Assembly (NCBI GenBank): GCA_963588595.1
Contig: CAVAIA010000003.1
Span: 1-31,867, forward strand
Direction of reading: 5' to 3'
Origin: Phoenicibacter sp963588595
Lineage (GTDB): Bacteria > Actinomycetota > Coriobacteriia > Coriobacteriales > Eggerthellaceae
DNA: 31,867 nt
Part shown: one piece after another, positions 15,413 through 23,478 of the stretch
Numbering within the stretch: the first letter of the stretch is position 1
Layout: the number at the start of each line of letters is the position of its first letter
The notes under the pieces: model-generated
Told to the model about the DNA's origin: nothing
Databases searched by the model: none
The model's input: the letters and a program-made list of their open reading frames with translations, nothing else
Program-made: the position numbers and the translations under genes

Positions 15413-16639
15413 CTAATTCAATTCGCTTCTTACAGCTGCGTCTGGGTTTATAGACATAGACTCAAAACGATTTTGCATAAAGTCGTTATCGAAATATGTT
15501 GCATAAAAGTTTGAAATGGGAGTTTCAATAATCTCGTTAGTCTCGCCATAAGCTATTCTCATATACCAACAATCGAGAGCTTGAAGCGTCATTATGGCGT
15601 TTACCAACATTAATATTGCGCAAACGCTCGTCAAAGTGTATCTTAAATTCCATGGAATTTTGTTAATCATCCTAACAATCCCTGGCATAGCAACACGCAA
15701 CCAAAAAGTTCCCAAAACGCCCCACATACACATAAAGGACAAACAAGTCCGACCTCCGAAAAAGGAAAATGGATAGCTTGAATAATCCCATGCCACCGCG
15801 CCAAAAGCATATTGCATAAAATAACTAACGAAAACTTCAAAAAGCCCGCCGATAATTCCGCTACTAACAAAAATGACAGGAAAGGGTTGCTTATGGAGGC
15901 GATTGAGGATTATCGTCATCAAAACTGCACCGAAACCATAGATTGGCGAGAATGGACCGAATAAAAGACCTGCCCTATCTTGAATCTCTCCTGGGACAAC
16001 GACAACAAAATGATAGATTAGCTCAATTACCAAACCTATAAATGAACAAAGAACGAAAATCCAAAACAGATTGAAGAAATTTATCTCAATTGCTCCCTTG
16101 CCTGTCTCATCAAAACCCAGCGTTCCCTTAACTTGTTCATCTCGCCAAATCTCGTCTTGTTCTTTTCTTTCTTGCGCACGCTCCGCGCTAAGAGATGGGT
16201 CAAGGTAAATTTGCATTGCGACCAAAATTAAAACACCTAAGATATAAGTTATAATTTGAAAACTTATCCCTTGAGTCATGACGAAGGTTATGAGCTCAAC
16301 GCCAATCGAGCCATATATAACGTAGATCGTTCTTGCTGCTAACTTCCTCTTGTTTAATATCAACAAAACAAACAAGGCGCAATAGAGAGCTGAAACGACT
16401 ATTGTCATCAACCAATATATAAAAAGACAAATGTTGTAGCTCATCCCCATCATCGCCGTTTTGCCAGATGAGGCATCCATCGTGAAAGTGTAGAAAGAAT
16501 AAAAAGAGTCGAAGACGCTGACTAAGAAGTAAAGAACAACAACAACCGCGAAAATTCTTAAGGCAAGAGGCAATCCTTTGTCTCTATTTTTATGATTAAA
16601 CAACCCACTTGCAGGTTTTTTGATAACCTGTGATGCCAT
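15413..16639 (-). CDS. CmpB-type multi-pass membrane protein (putative ABC transporter type IV family)
   Basis: A 408-residue membrane protein. An N-terminal part with four to five membrane segments (28-145) is followed by a charged cytoplasmic linker (148-183) and a C-terminal domain (about 187-350) resembling the ABC_trans_CmpB family: WIFVLCSFIGLVIELIYH, then RAGLLFGPFSPIYGFG (222-237) and the FFGGRTCLSF block. Despite the family name there is no ATPase in or near it, so transport is unproven. It starts seven bases after the LytTR gene and the two form an operon, which suggests that it is either the regulator's target or its sensor. Confidence 0.8.
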   Translation of the reverse strand: MASQVIKKPASGLFNHKNRDKGLPLALRIFAVVVVLYFLVSVFDSFYSFYTFTMDASSGKTAMMGMSYNICLFIYWLMTIVVSALYCALFVLLILNKRKLAARTIYVIYGSIGVELITFVMTQGISFQIITYILGVLILVAMQIYLDPSLSAERAQERKEQDEIWRDEQVKGTLGFDETGKGAIEINFFNLFWIFVLCSFIGLVIELIYHFVVVVPGEIQDRAGLLFGPFSPIYGFGAVLMTIILNRLHKQPFPVIFVSSGIIGGLFEVFVSYFMQYAFGAVAWDYSSYPFSFFGGRTCLSFMCMWGVLGTFWLRVAMPGIVRMINKIPWNLRYTLTSVCAILMLVNAIMTLQALDCWYMRIAYGETNEIIETPISNFYATYFDNDFMQNRFESMSINPDAAVRSELN

Positions 16640-16646
16640 CTAAAAA

Positions 16647-17363
16647 CTAATTGCCTTTATTGATTATCTTTTTTAAATCTGCAACTTTTCTTCTTGAAAC
16701 TGGGATTGTCTCTTCGACATCCTTCAGCTTCAATGCGCATGTTCCACTCTTATTTATCAACTCTTGCGCGAATGTTAGATTAACAAGATAACTTCTGTGA
16801 ACTCGCATAAATCCACATCCATCCAATTCTTTTTCGAGGGAAGAAAGACTCTTTGGAGAAAAGAACTTTCCTTTGACAGAGTCAACATATGCATAATCGT
16901 CGCGAGCTAAGCAATAGCGGACTTCTTCCAACCCCAAATATAATTTCTTTCCCCTGTGTTCACAAGTGATTTGCTTATTTTTAATTGCCTTTTTTTGCAA
17001 GTTGATTTGCTTTTGAACAGAATCTATTGCTTTTTTTAGCCTTGGCAAAGCAACAGGTTTTAGAAGATAATCTGTGGCTTTGACCTCGAATGCGTCTATT
17101 GCAAACTCGCTATAAGCGCTAACAAAAACGACACATGGAGGGCTCTTTAAGGTTCTTAGAGCGCCAGCGAGTTTAAGCCCACTTGCATCAGGCATGTTAA
17201 TGTCTAAAAACATAACGTCGCAAGGCACTTCTTGAAGCGTCTTTATCGCCTCAGCAGCGCTTGCTGCCTCCCCAACAGTTTTTACATTTCCGCACTCTTC
17301 GAGTAAAAACTTTAGCTCGTCACGAGCAGGACTTTCGTCATCAACGATAATTGCGCTTAGCAA
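16647..17363 (-). CDS. LytTR-family response regulator
   Basis: A 238-residue two-domain regulator. The receiver domain (1-115) has the acidic pair D8/D9, phosphoacceptor D54 in MFLDINMP, and the conserved lysine in YLLKPV. The C-terminal LytTR DNA-binding domain (about 135-235) includes RVHRSYLVNL and ends with IPVSRRKVADLKK. The start is TTG (17361-17363) with a strong AAGGAG (17370-17375) six bases upstream. No histidine kinase of the LytS class is adjacent. The CmpB-like membrane gene follows in the same operon. Confidence 0.93.
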   Translation of the reverse strand: MLSAIIVDDESPARDELKFLLEECGNVKTVGEAASAAEAIKTLQEVPCDVMFLDINMPDASGLKLAGALRTLKSPPCVVFVSAYSEFAIDAFEVKATDYLLKPVALPRLKKAIDSVQKQINLQKKAIKNKQITCEHRGKKLYLGLEEVRYCLARDDYAYVDSVKGKFFSPKSLSSLEKELDGCGFMRVHRSYLVNLTFAQELINKSGTCALKLKDVEETIPVSRRKVADLKKIINKGN

Positions 17364-17419
17364 AAAGTTCTCCTTTTAAAGAAAGACAAAAAACCAAAAC
17401 ATTTAAATAAAACATCAAA

Positions 17420-17505
17420 TGGTGCCCGGAGTGGGAGTCGAACCCACACGCCCGTAAGGACATCGGTTTTTGAGACCGACGCGTCTGCCATTCCGCCACC
17501 CGGGC
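17420..17505 (-). tRNA. tRNA-Leu (CAA)
   Basis: An 86-base class II tRNA with encoded CCA. The acceptor GCCCGGG pairs with CCGGGC. The anticodon loop CTCAAAA reads CAA, and a long variable arm (GATGTCCTTACGGGC region) is typical of leucine tRNAs. The T-arm contains GGGTTCGACTCCC. Confidence 0.96.
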
Positions 17506-17534
17506 AAAGCTTAAAACCAAAATCAAGCGAACGT

Positions 17535-17563
17535 ATTATACTTCTAAATTTGCCTTCGGTCAA
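17535..17563 (-). promoter_or_regulatory. Promoter for tRNA-Leu
   Basis: On the - strand TTGACC (17558-17563) and TATAAT (17535-17540) are exactly 17 bases apart. The -35 lies inside the last codons of the upstream CNNM/CBS gene. The LytTR gene downstream may be read from here too. Confidence 0.8.
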
Positions 17564-18875
17564 GATCTAAAATGAGTCTATCAACTCTTAAATTATCCAT
17601 TTTATCAACCGTGAACGTAACAACAACCTCTTCCTCCCCGTTCACTTTAGAAACGCAAGTCATATCTCCCTCAGCAGGAATCCTATCAAAGAGCTTAAGA
17701 ACAAGACCTGCAACAGTTTCAACGTCCTTTGACCCATCAATTTCAAAACCTATAATGTCAGCCAATTCATTTATAGGGGTTTTCCCCTCTATAATGAAAC
17801 TTCCATCTTCTTGTTGCTTAAAAGTCTCATCTCCTTCATGGCGATATTCATCATCAATCCTGCCGACAATTTGTTCTATTACGTCATCGAGCGTCACTAT
17901 CCCTGCTGTTCCTCCATGCTCGTCGACAACTGCGCAAATTTCAGTTCTATTGCTCGAAAACTCCTTGATAATCTTTGAAATATAGCAAGTCTCAGGAAGA
18001 GCGATTAGCTCTCTAATCTTCCAATCTTGCATCTCGGTTTTTGCAGCATCGAAGTCCATCAAATCCTTGACGTGGACAAAACCTTTAAGATGATCAGCAT
18101 CCCCATCACAAACAGGATATCTTGAGAAGGAATATTGCTTGATAATGTTTAAATTGCTCTCTGGCGAGTCGTTGATGTCAAGGAAAATAACGTCGGGTCT
18201 TGGAGTCATAACATCAGCAGCATCTTTTATTCCTAAATCCAAAACGTTGTCAACAAACTCATTTTCTTCTGGATTGATCAGACCACTCTCCGTTGACTCA
18301 TCGACCAAAAGCTTGATCTCGTCGCCCGTGTAGACATCATGTTCGTCCGCTGGATCATGCCCCATCAATTTAACGACCCCATTGGTTATAGAGTTAAAAA
18401 GCCACATGATTGGATAAGTTATCTTGTAAAAAGCGATTAGAGGACGCGATGTGTGAAGCGCATAAGCTTCAGTTGAAAAAATTGCCATAGATTTAGGGAT
18501 AAGCTCTCCAACAACAACGTGGAGCGTTGTCATCAAAAAATAACCCACAGCGATAGCGATGACACTAAGGATAGATTCAGGGATTCCCAAAATGGCGAAT
18601 AATGGTCGCAAAAGTGCCGCAAAAACTGGCTCGCCTAGCCAACCCAACGCAAGAGAGGCTAGCGTGATGCCAAGTTGGCATGCGGAAAGATAGGCGTTAA
18701 CGTTCGTTACGATCTCATATGCAGCAGCTGCTCCCGCCTTCCCCTCTTCTTTTGCTAACTCAATTTGAGATTTTCTAACTCGAACAATAGAAAACTCAGC
18801 TATGACAAAAAAAGCGTTCATAGCCAAGAATAAGACAACTAAGAATAAATTAAGAGCAACTAAAAGACCGTCCAC
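17544..18875 (-). CDS. CNNM (DUF21) / CBS / CorC_HlyC membrane protein
   Basis: A 443-residue protein of the hemolysin C/CorC family. Its domains in order are an N-terminal DUF21/CNNM membrane domain (about 1-190), two CBS domains (about 213-275, with DVMTPRPDVIFLD, and 285-345, with VVDEHGGTAGIVTLDDVIEQIVG), and a C-terminal CorC_HlyC domain (about 352-438). Relatives are linked to Mg2+ (or Co2+) extrusion and bind adenine nucleotides through CBS. The start is a GTG whose G is also the last base of the upstream TAG stop, so its translation is coupled to the MFS-CBS gene. This suggests that the two act together. Confidence 0.92.
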   Translation of the reverse strand: MDGLLVALNLFLVVLFLAMNAFFVIAEFSIVRVRKSQIELAKEEGKAGAAAAYEIVTNVNAYLSACQLGITLASLALGWLGEPVFAALLRPLFAILGIPESILSVIAIAVGYFLMTTLHVVVGELIPKSMAIFSTEAYALHTSRPLIAFYKITYPIMWLFNSITNGVVKLMGHDPADEHDVYTGDEIKLLVDESTESGLINPEENEFVDNVLDLGIKDAADVMTPRPDVIFLDINDSPESNLNIIKQYSFSRYPVCDGDADHLKGFVHVKDLMDFDAAKTEMQDWKIRELIALPETCYISKIIKEFSSNRTEICAVVDEHGGTAGIVTLDDVIEQIVGRIDDEYRHEGDETFKQQEDGSFIIEGKTPINELADIIGFEIDGSKDVETVAGLVLKLFDRIPAEGDMTCVSKVNGEEEVVVTFTVDKMDNLRVDRLILDLDRRQI

Positions 18876-20791
18876 TAGCTTGTCACGCCCTTAAGGTAGC
18901 GATCAATTGAATGTTTTGTTATGTCAGAGCGATTTATCACTCCAATTATTTTACCTGAATCCGTTATTGGAATTTTCTTTAGATGGTAATCCGATAATAT
19001 CCTGCATATTCTATCCATGGAATCAGTTTTCTCTGCGCAAATGCAATTATTAACACACAAATCTCCAACCTTGAGTTGCATTAGATACTTCATTTTCTCA
19101 TCAACTTGAGTGTGTTCGATGCTAGCAAGGCACATAAGAGCGAGAGGATCATCAGTCCTTGAAGTTGTCTTTGACAAGCGTTTCAAAAAATCTCCATCGC
19201 TGAAAAACCCTATTGGAGTTTTGTCTTTATCAACAACAGGCGCCCCACTAATTCTTTTCTCGACGAACATAGAAAGAGCGCTTTCTACTGTTTGATTTTT
19301 ATCTAGACAATAAACATTTTCTTTCATGATCTCTGAGATCAATTGAGCATTTTCCTCAGCACTCAATTTTGAAATAAAACTTTGAGCTTCGGGCGATTGA
19401 GAAGGCCTTTGCTTCTTTATCAAAATAAAGGAAGCGATTAAAACAAGAAGTATAAGCGCAGAAAGGGTGAAATACCCAACGTTGATGCCTGTTAAAGTTG
19501 ATTGTGTTGGACTTTGATAAGAAGAAGTTGCGCTCTCAACGATTGCTGTGATTGAAACTATAACAGCAGTTCCCAAAGAAGCTGCGACTGTTCTAAGAGT
19601 GCTTTGAACGCTTGTTGCGTGAGGGGCTAGCGAATCGTCCAAAGAAGCCATTCCCCAAGTCGTCGCAGTCATATTATGAAGCGCGATTCCGAATTGACGC
19701 ACAACGAAAATTCCAGCAACGAGCCAAGGAGTTCCGTCGATTGGCATCAACCCAAAGCAAAAGTTCGCGACCAAAAACAACGCTAAGCCACAAAGAATAA
19801 TTCCTCTCGCTCCCCTTTTGTCATACCATCTGCCAGCCCAAACGTTAACAGCTGCAGAAAGAAGAGCGCCAGGAAGGATCGTGAGTCCGCTGACAAATGA
19901 GTCATAGCCCAAAACAGTTTGAATATAAATTGGCATTAAAATTCCAGAGATTGTTACACCTGCCTGCGCAACCATACCAATTATGGTTGCGAGCCTAAAG
20001 TTCCTTGACTTCAAAACTCTAATTTCAAGCATTGGGTGCTCAAGCTTTGTTTGCCTCTTGCAAAAAATAATCACGAACAAAATTCCTAGAACCATCAATG
20101 CTGCGTCTATTACAGTAAGCCCGGTGCTTCCAAAAATGGAAAGACCATATAGCAAAAATCCAAGACCTAAAGTTGAAAGAACAACGCTTGGAACGTCCAA
20201 AAAGACTTTGTTTGCTGTCTTTGGTTTCTTGCCATCAACATAAAAAATTCCAAGAATTGCAAAAACAACACAAAGGGCAGCCATTCCCCAAAACATGATG
20301 TGCCAACCAACATATGCGACTAAAAATCCGCTTAAAGAAGGACCGATCGCTGGTGCACACGCAAAAACAGTCCCGACAATCCCCATAGCTGTCCCTCTAT
20401 GTTCGATCGGAAACGTTATTAACATAACGCTCATGCTCATGGGCATCATAATGCCCGCACCGATCGCTTGCACTAATCTTCCTGCCAGCAAAATCTCAAA
20501 TGTTGGACCCCACGCGCAAAAGGCGCTGCCGAATGAAAAAATTCCCATCGAAAAAACGAAAAGTGCACGAGTCGAAAACTTCTCTTGCATGTAGGCGGTA
20601 ATCGGGATCATAACAGCGTTAACTAGCAAAAAGCCCGTCGTTAGCCATTGCACGGTTGTTGCATCAACGCCAAACTCTCGCATAATTGTTGGAAGCGCTG
20701 GGCTAATAAAAGTTTGATTTAAGATTGTTGTAAATGAGCCAAAGACGATAATGGCGACCATTATCGTCGTTTTCTTTGAAAGTCCAAACAA
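18875..20791 (-). CDS. DHA2-type MFS exporter fused to a C-terminal CBS pair
   Basis: A 638-residue fusion. Residues 10-460 form a DHA2/EmrB-like MFS exporter with about 14 membrane segments; they include GRLVQAIGAGIMMP (104-117) and the antiporter motif C region APAIGPSLSGF (146-156). After a linker, residues 485-540 and 575-630 are two CBS domains: IMKENVYCLDKNQTVESAL plus GAPVVDKDKTPIGFFSDGDF, then KKIPITDSGKIIGVINRSDI. Typical DHA2 proteins end near 480-510 residues, so the CBS part is an extra regulatory module, plausibly sensing a nucleotide. The start is probably TTG (20789-20791) with GGAA/AGGAAG upstream; an ATG ten codons in is the alternative. Confidence 0.9.
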   Translation of the reverse strand: MFGLSKKTTIMVAIIVFGSFTTILNQTFISPALPTIMREFGVDATTVQWLTTGFLLVNAVMIPITAYMQEKFSTRALFVFSMGIFSFGSAFCAWGPTFEILLAGRLVQAIGAGIMMPMSMSVMLITFPIEHRGTAMGIVGTVFACAPAIGPSLSGFLVAYVGWHIMFWGMAALCVVFAILGIFYVDGKKPKTANKVFLDVPSVVLSTLGLGFLLYGLSIFGSTGLTVIDAALMVLGILFVIIFCKRQTKLEHPMLEIRVLKSRNFRLATIIGMVAQAGVTISGILMPIYIQTVLGYDSFVSGLTILPGALLSAAVNVWAGRWYDKRGARGIILCGLALFLVANFCFGLMPIDGTPWLVAGIFVVRQFGIALHNMTATTWGMASLDDSLAPHATSVQSTLRTVAASLGTAVIVSITAIVESATSSYQSPTQSTLTGINVGYFTLSALILLVLIASFILIKKQRPSQSPEAQSFISKLSAEENAQLISEIMKENVYCLDKNQTVESALSMFVEKRISGAPVVDKDKTPIGFFSDGDFLKRLSKTTSRTDDPLALMCLASIEHTQVDEKMKYLMQLKVGDLCVNNCICAEKTDSMDRICRILSDYHLKKIPITDSGKIIGVINRSDITKHSIDRYLKGVTS

Positions 20792-20824
20792 GACTTATTC
20801 CACTTCCTCTCGATTAAATTTACC

Positions 20825-20867
20825 AAATCAATTTAAGTCTGGCACTAATTTTAAACCTAATTGATTT
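20825..20867 (-). terminator. Stem-loop enclosing an isolated repeat copy, downstream of the ABC cassette
   Basis: AAATCAATT (20825-20833) pairs with AATTGATTT (20859-20867). The loop contains a lone repeat copy. On the - strand this comes just after the permease gene and could end or stabilise its transcript. The stem is all A/T apart from one pair and has no strong T-run. Confidence 0.35.
20835..20852 (+). repeat. Isolated copy of the dispersed repeat
   Basis: AAGTCTGGCACTAATTTT at 20835-20852 differs from the edge-cluster core by one base. It is intergenic, 44 bases from the start of the MFS-CBS gene. Confidence 0.85.
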
Positions 20868-20880
20868 TTTGAACGGCAAA

Positions 20881-21696
20881 TTAATCATTTGCGCTCATGC
20901 TTAAGTTTGTCTCGCCTCTCCAACGCAACAAATAATTTTCAATTAGATCGAGAATAAAAGACACTATCAATCCGATAATCATCAATACAAAAATGCAAGC
21001 CATAACTCTTTTTATTTGGAAAAATGACGTTGCATAAGTTACCATCCAGCCAAGACCACTTGATGCGCCAATGTATTCACCTATGATTGCACCGACCACG
21101 CAAACATTCGCGCCGATTTTCACACCTGTCATTATCCACGGCATGCTCGTTGGAATAACAATGTGCAGCAAAATTTGCAGCTTTGAGGCACCAAGAAGAG
21201 TTGCAGATTCGATTAAATGTTGATCTATATTCTTAATCGCATTATAAGTTGAAAAGAATACATTAAAAAAGACCATCAGTCCAGCCAAAACTACCTTAGA
21301 CATAAAACCAAGACCAAACCATAAAATATAGAGAGGAGCAAGGGTTAGTTGCGGAATGCTTTGCAAAACAGAAATTATAGGAACGAAAACCTTGCCAAAA
21401 ATTTTAAATTGGCTAAAGATGACTCCCAAAGAAACGCCTGCTATAGTTCCATACAACAAACCGCTGTAAGCCTCATTGACAGTCGTAGTCATATGCATCC
21501 ACATATCACCCGATGCACTAAACTCAACAAGATCTTCTAAAATCTCGCTTGGATAACTTGTGTAAAATGCGATCTTTACATTGTTAGAAGCAATAAGCTC
21601 CCAAACCAAAAGCAATGCCAATATAAAAAGAAACCTTATAAATGAAGGCGCTAATCTAGAGTTTTTTAGTTTTGTTCTCATAGTAAGTTTTCCCAT
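20881..21696 (-). CDS. ABC importer permease (SsuC/TauC-like)
   Basis: A 271-residue inner-membrane permease with about six membrane segments and the binding-protein-dependent transport fold. The EAA loop that contacts the ATPase is ESATLLGASKLQILLHIVIP (163-182), characteristic of the nitrate/sulfonate/taurine group. It is the last gene of a four-gene cassette. The ATG at 21696 overlaps the preceding DUF169-like gene by 41 bases; a second ATG at 21681, with GGGAAA upstream, is an equally possible start. Confidence 0.92.
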   Translation of the reverse strand: MGKLTMRTKLKNSRLAPSFIRFLFILALLLVWELIASNNVKIAFYTSYPSEILEDLVEFSASGDMWMHMTTTVNEAYSGLLYGTIAGVSLGVIFSQFKIFGKVFVPIISVLQSIPQLTLAPLYILWFGLGFMSKVVLAGLMVFFNVFFSTYNAIKNIDQHLIESATLLGASKLQILLHIVIPTSMPWIMTGVKIGANVCVVGAIIGEYIGASSGLGWMVTYATSFFQIKRVMACIFVLMIIGLIVSFILDLIENYLLRWRGETNLSMSAND

Positions 21697-22459
21697 ATTC
21701 TATTTCGAAATCCAACAAGTTTTCTTTAGCTAATCTATCCTCAATCTCTTTTTTACGCTCGTCTTGCTCGACCGCGTTAACTGTTCCTTTCAATCCATCA
21801 ACAATATCCTTTGACATTTCAAAAGGGAACCCAGCAACAAGCTCGTTTTCTCCCCATTTAGCTTTATATCTTGTTCCAGAGCACAATAAAGAAATGTTTA
21901 AGTCCTTTTTTGCAAAAGGCGTCATTGTTGCCTCAACACATAAAGCTTGATTTCCCGAAATGTTAAAGTTCCCGTTTAACCCAAATTGAAAAGTGTATCC
22001 TTGGACAAGCCTCATCATTTCTCTGCTATTTGAAAAAACCATGACGACATCAGGTTCACTTTCAAATTTAGAAAGAGGCTTTATAACAATTGCTTGCATA
22101 TCGTGCTTAAAGATTGGAGTTTGCATGGCAACTTTTGATGCCACTTGGACGTCTTTAAACAAGCCCAAAGAAAATCCAGACTTACCTTCGAAATACTCTT
22201 GCCTTGCGTCAACGAAGCCAAGAGCCCTGCTAGATCCTGGGCATCCACTTGTTTCTTTTGTCAATATAATCTCTTTTCCAAGTGATGCGCCTTTAACAGC
22301 ATTGCAATAAGACAAGGGTTTCTTTGGTATGACTCCTGAATAATTACGCGTCAAACTTTGAGAAGTAAGCATTTTTACGCCCACAACGCCTCTTGTCAAA
22401 ACGAGCAAACTTTCAAGTTCAAAAGAAATTTGTTGAAATGAATTCATCGTAGGTCTCAT
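21656..22459 (-). CDS. DUF169-like (COG2043-like) four-cysteine protein
   Basis: A 267-residue cytoplasmic protein resembling the DUF169 family, whose function is unknown. Recognisable blocks are VGVKML (26-31), SYCNAVKGASLG (50-61), SGCPGSSRALGF (71-82), PDVVMVFSNSREMM (136-149) and ALCVEATMTPF (172-182). It has exactly four cysteines, C52, C73, C174 and C193, all in the conserved-looking blocks, so they could hold a metal or Fe-S centre (inference). The first A of its ATG is the last A of the ATPase's TAA stop, and its 3' end overlaps the permease gene. It is thus embedded in the transport operon and probably handles the imported compound or the transporter itself. Confidence 0.8.
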   Translation of the reverse strand: MRPTMNSFQQISFELESLLVLTRGVVGVKMLTSQSLTRNYSGVIPKKPLSYCNAVKGASLGKEIILTKETSGCPGSSRALGFVDARQEYFEGKSGFSLGLFKDVQVASKVAMQTPIFKHDMQAIVIKPLSKFESEPDVVMVFSNSREMMRLVQGYTFQFGLNGNFNISGNQALCVEATMTPFAKKDLNISLLCSGTRYKAKWGENELVAGFPFEMSKDIVDGLKGTVNAVEQDERKKEIEDRLAKENLLDFEIEYGKTYYENKTKKL

Positions 22460-23469
22460 TAAAACGACAACACATCGTCTTTTTCTATCGACAAATAGAC
22501 TTGATCTCCGATATCTAGACCTCTTAAGGCTTTACTAACTTTGTCGACCGACATCTCTTTACCACTCTCTAAAAGGACAAAATAACGCGTCATGCTCCCT
22601 TGCAATATCGAGTTGACAACTTTCCCATAAGAAGTCAAATTATCCTTTGCAAGCTCGAAAGGCCTATCCGAAATTTTTATAACTTCTGGTCTTATAGCAA
22701 CAGATCCTCTGACGTCTTGATTGAAATTAACTTTCATCTCGTCAGAACTTAGCACGTTATAATTTCCTATGAACCTCGCTGCATACTCAGTTTTCGGATG
22801 AATATAAATTTCATTAGGAGTGCCACTTTGCTCAATCACTCCATCATTAAACATGTGAATTGTGTCAGACATCCTCATTGCTTCCTCTTGGTCATGAGTA
22901 ACAAAAACTGTTGTCATTCCCAATTTTTGATGGATCTTTTTCAAATGAACCTGCAACTCTTTTCTCAATTTCGCGTCGATGGCACTAAATGGCTCATCTA
23001 AAAGCAAAACCTTTGGTTGCATAATCAATGCTCGAGCAAGAGCGGCTCTTTGTTGTTCTCCGCCAGATAATTGGTTAGGGAACTTGTCAAGGTGGTCATT
23101 TAAATCAACGATCGAAGCAACTTCATTGACCCGTTTATCGATTTCGTCTTTTGAAACCTTTTTCATTCGAAGCCCAAAAGAAATATTGTCGTAGAGCCTC
23201 ATCGTCGGGAATAAGCTATATTGTTGAAAAACCATACTGATCCCTCTCGAACGTGCAGGGACCGTAGTTATGTCCGTACCATCTAAAAATATACTTCCGT
23301 CGTCAATCGTTTCAAGACCAGCCAAACATCTCAACATGGTCGTTTTTCCACAACCAGAGGACCCGAGGAAGGTGACAAACTCACCTTCCTCGATTGAAAT
23401 ACTAACGTCTTTTAAAACTGATTTATCGCCAAAAGATTTTTTGATGTTGCTTAACTTAATGTAACTCAA
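22459..23469 (-). CDS. ABC importer ATP-binding protein with TOBE-like C-terminal domain
   Basis: A 336-residue ATPase. Walker A is GSSGCGKT (36-43), the Q-loop is at 82-83, the signature LSGGEQQRAALARA starts at 134, Walker B is VLLLDEP (154-160) and the switch histidine is H192. Residues about 235-336 form an extra domain with VAIRPEVIKI, as in the TOBE region of PotA/CysA-type ATPases. SsuB/TauB-type partners usually stop near 250 residues, so this combination with an SsuC-like permease is uncommon. The start is TTG (23467-23469), nine bases after the binding-protein stop, with only a weak ribosome site. Confidence 0.93.
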   Translation of the reverse strand: MSYIKLSNIKKSFGDKSVLKDVSISIEEGEFVTFLGSSGCGKTTMLRCLAGLETIDDGSIFLDGTDITTVPARSRGISMVFQQYSLFPTMRLYDNISFGLRMKKVSKDEIDKRVNEVASIVDLNDHLDKFPNQLSGGEQQRAALARALIMQPKVLLLDEPFSAIDAKLRKELQVHLKKIHQKLGMTTVFVTHDQEEAMRMSDTIHMFNDGVIEQSGTPNEIYIHPKTEYAARFIGNYNVLSSDEMKVNFNQDVRGSVAIRPEVIKISDRPFELAKDNLTSYGKVVNSILQGSMTRYFVLLESGKEMSVDKVSKALRGLDIGDQVYLSIEKDDVLSF

Positions 23470-23478
23470 AATAAACTT

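Noticed and set aside
2620..17363. Pairing of the histidine kinase at 2620 with the LytTR regulator at 16647
   Set aside because: The kinase is of the NarL-partner class, whereas LytTR regulators partner with LytS-class kinases; they are also 12.7 kb apart and on opposite strands.
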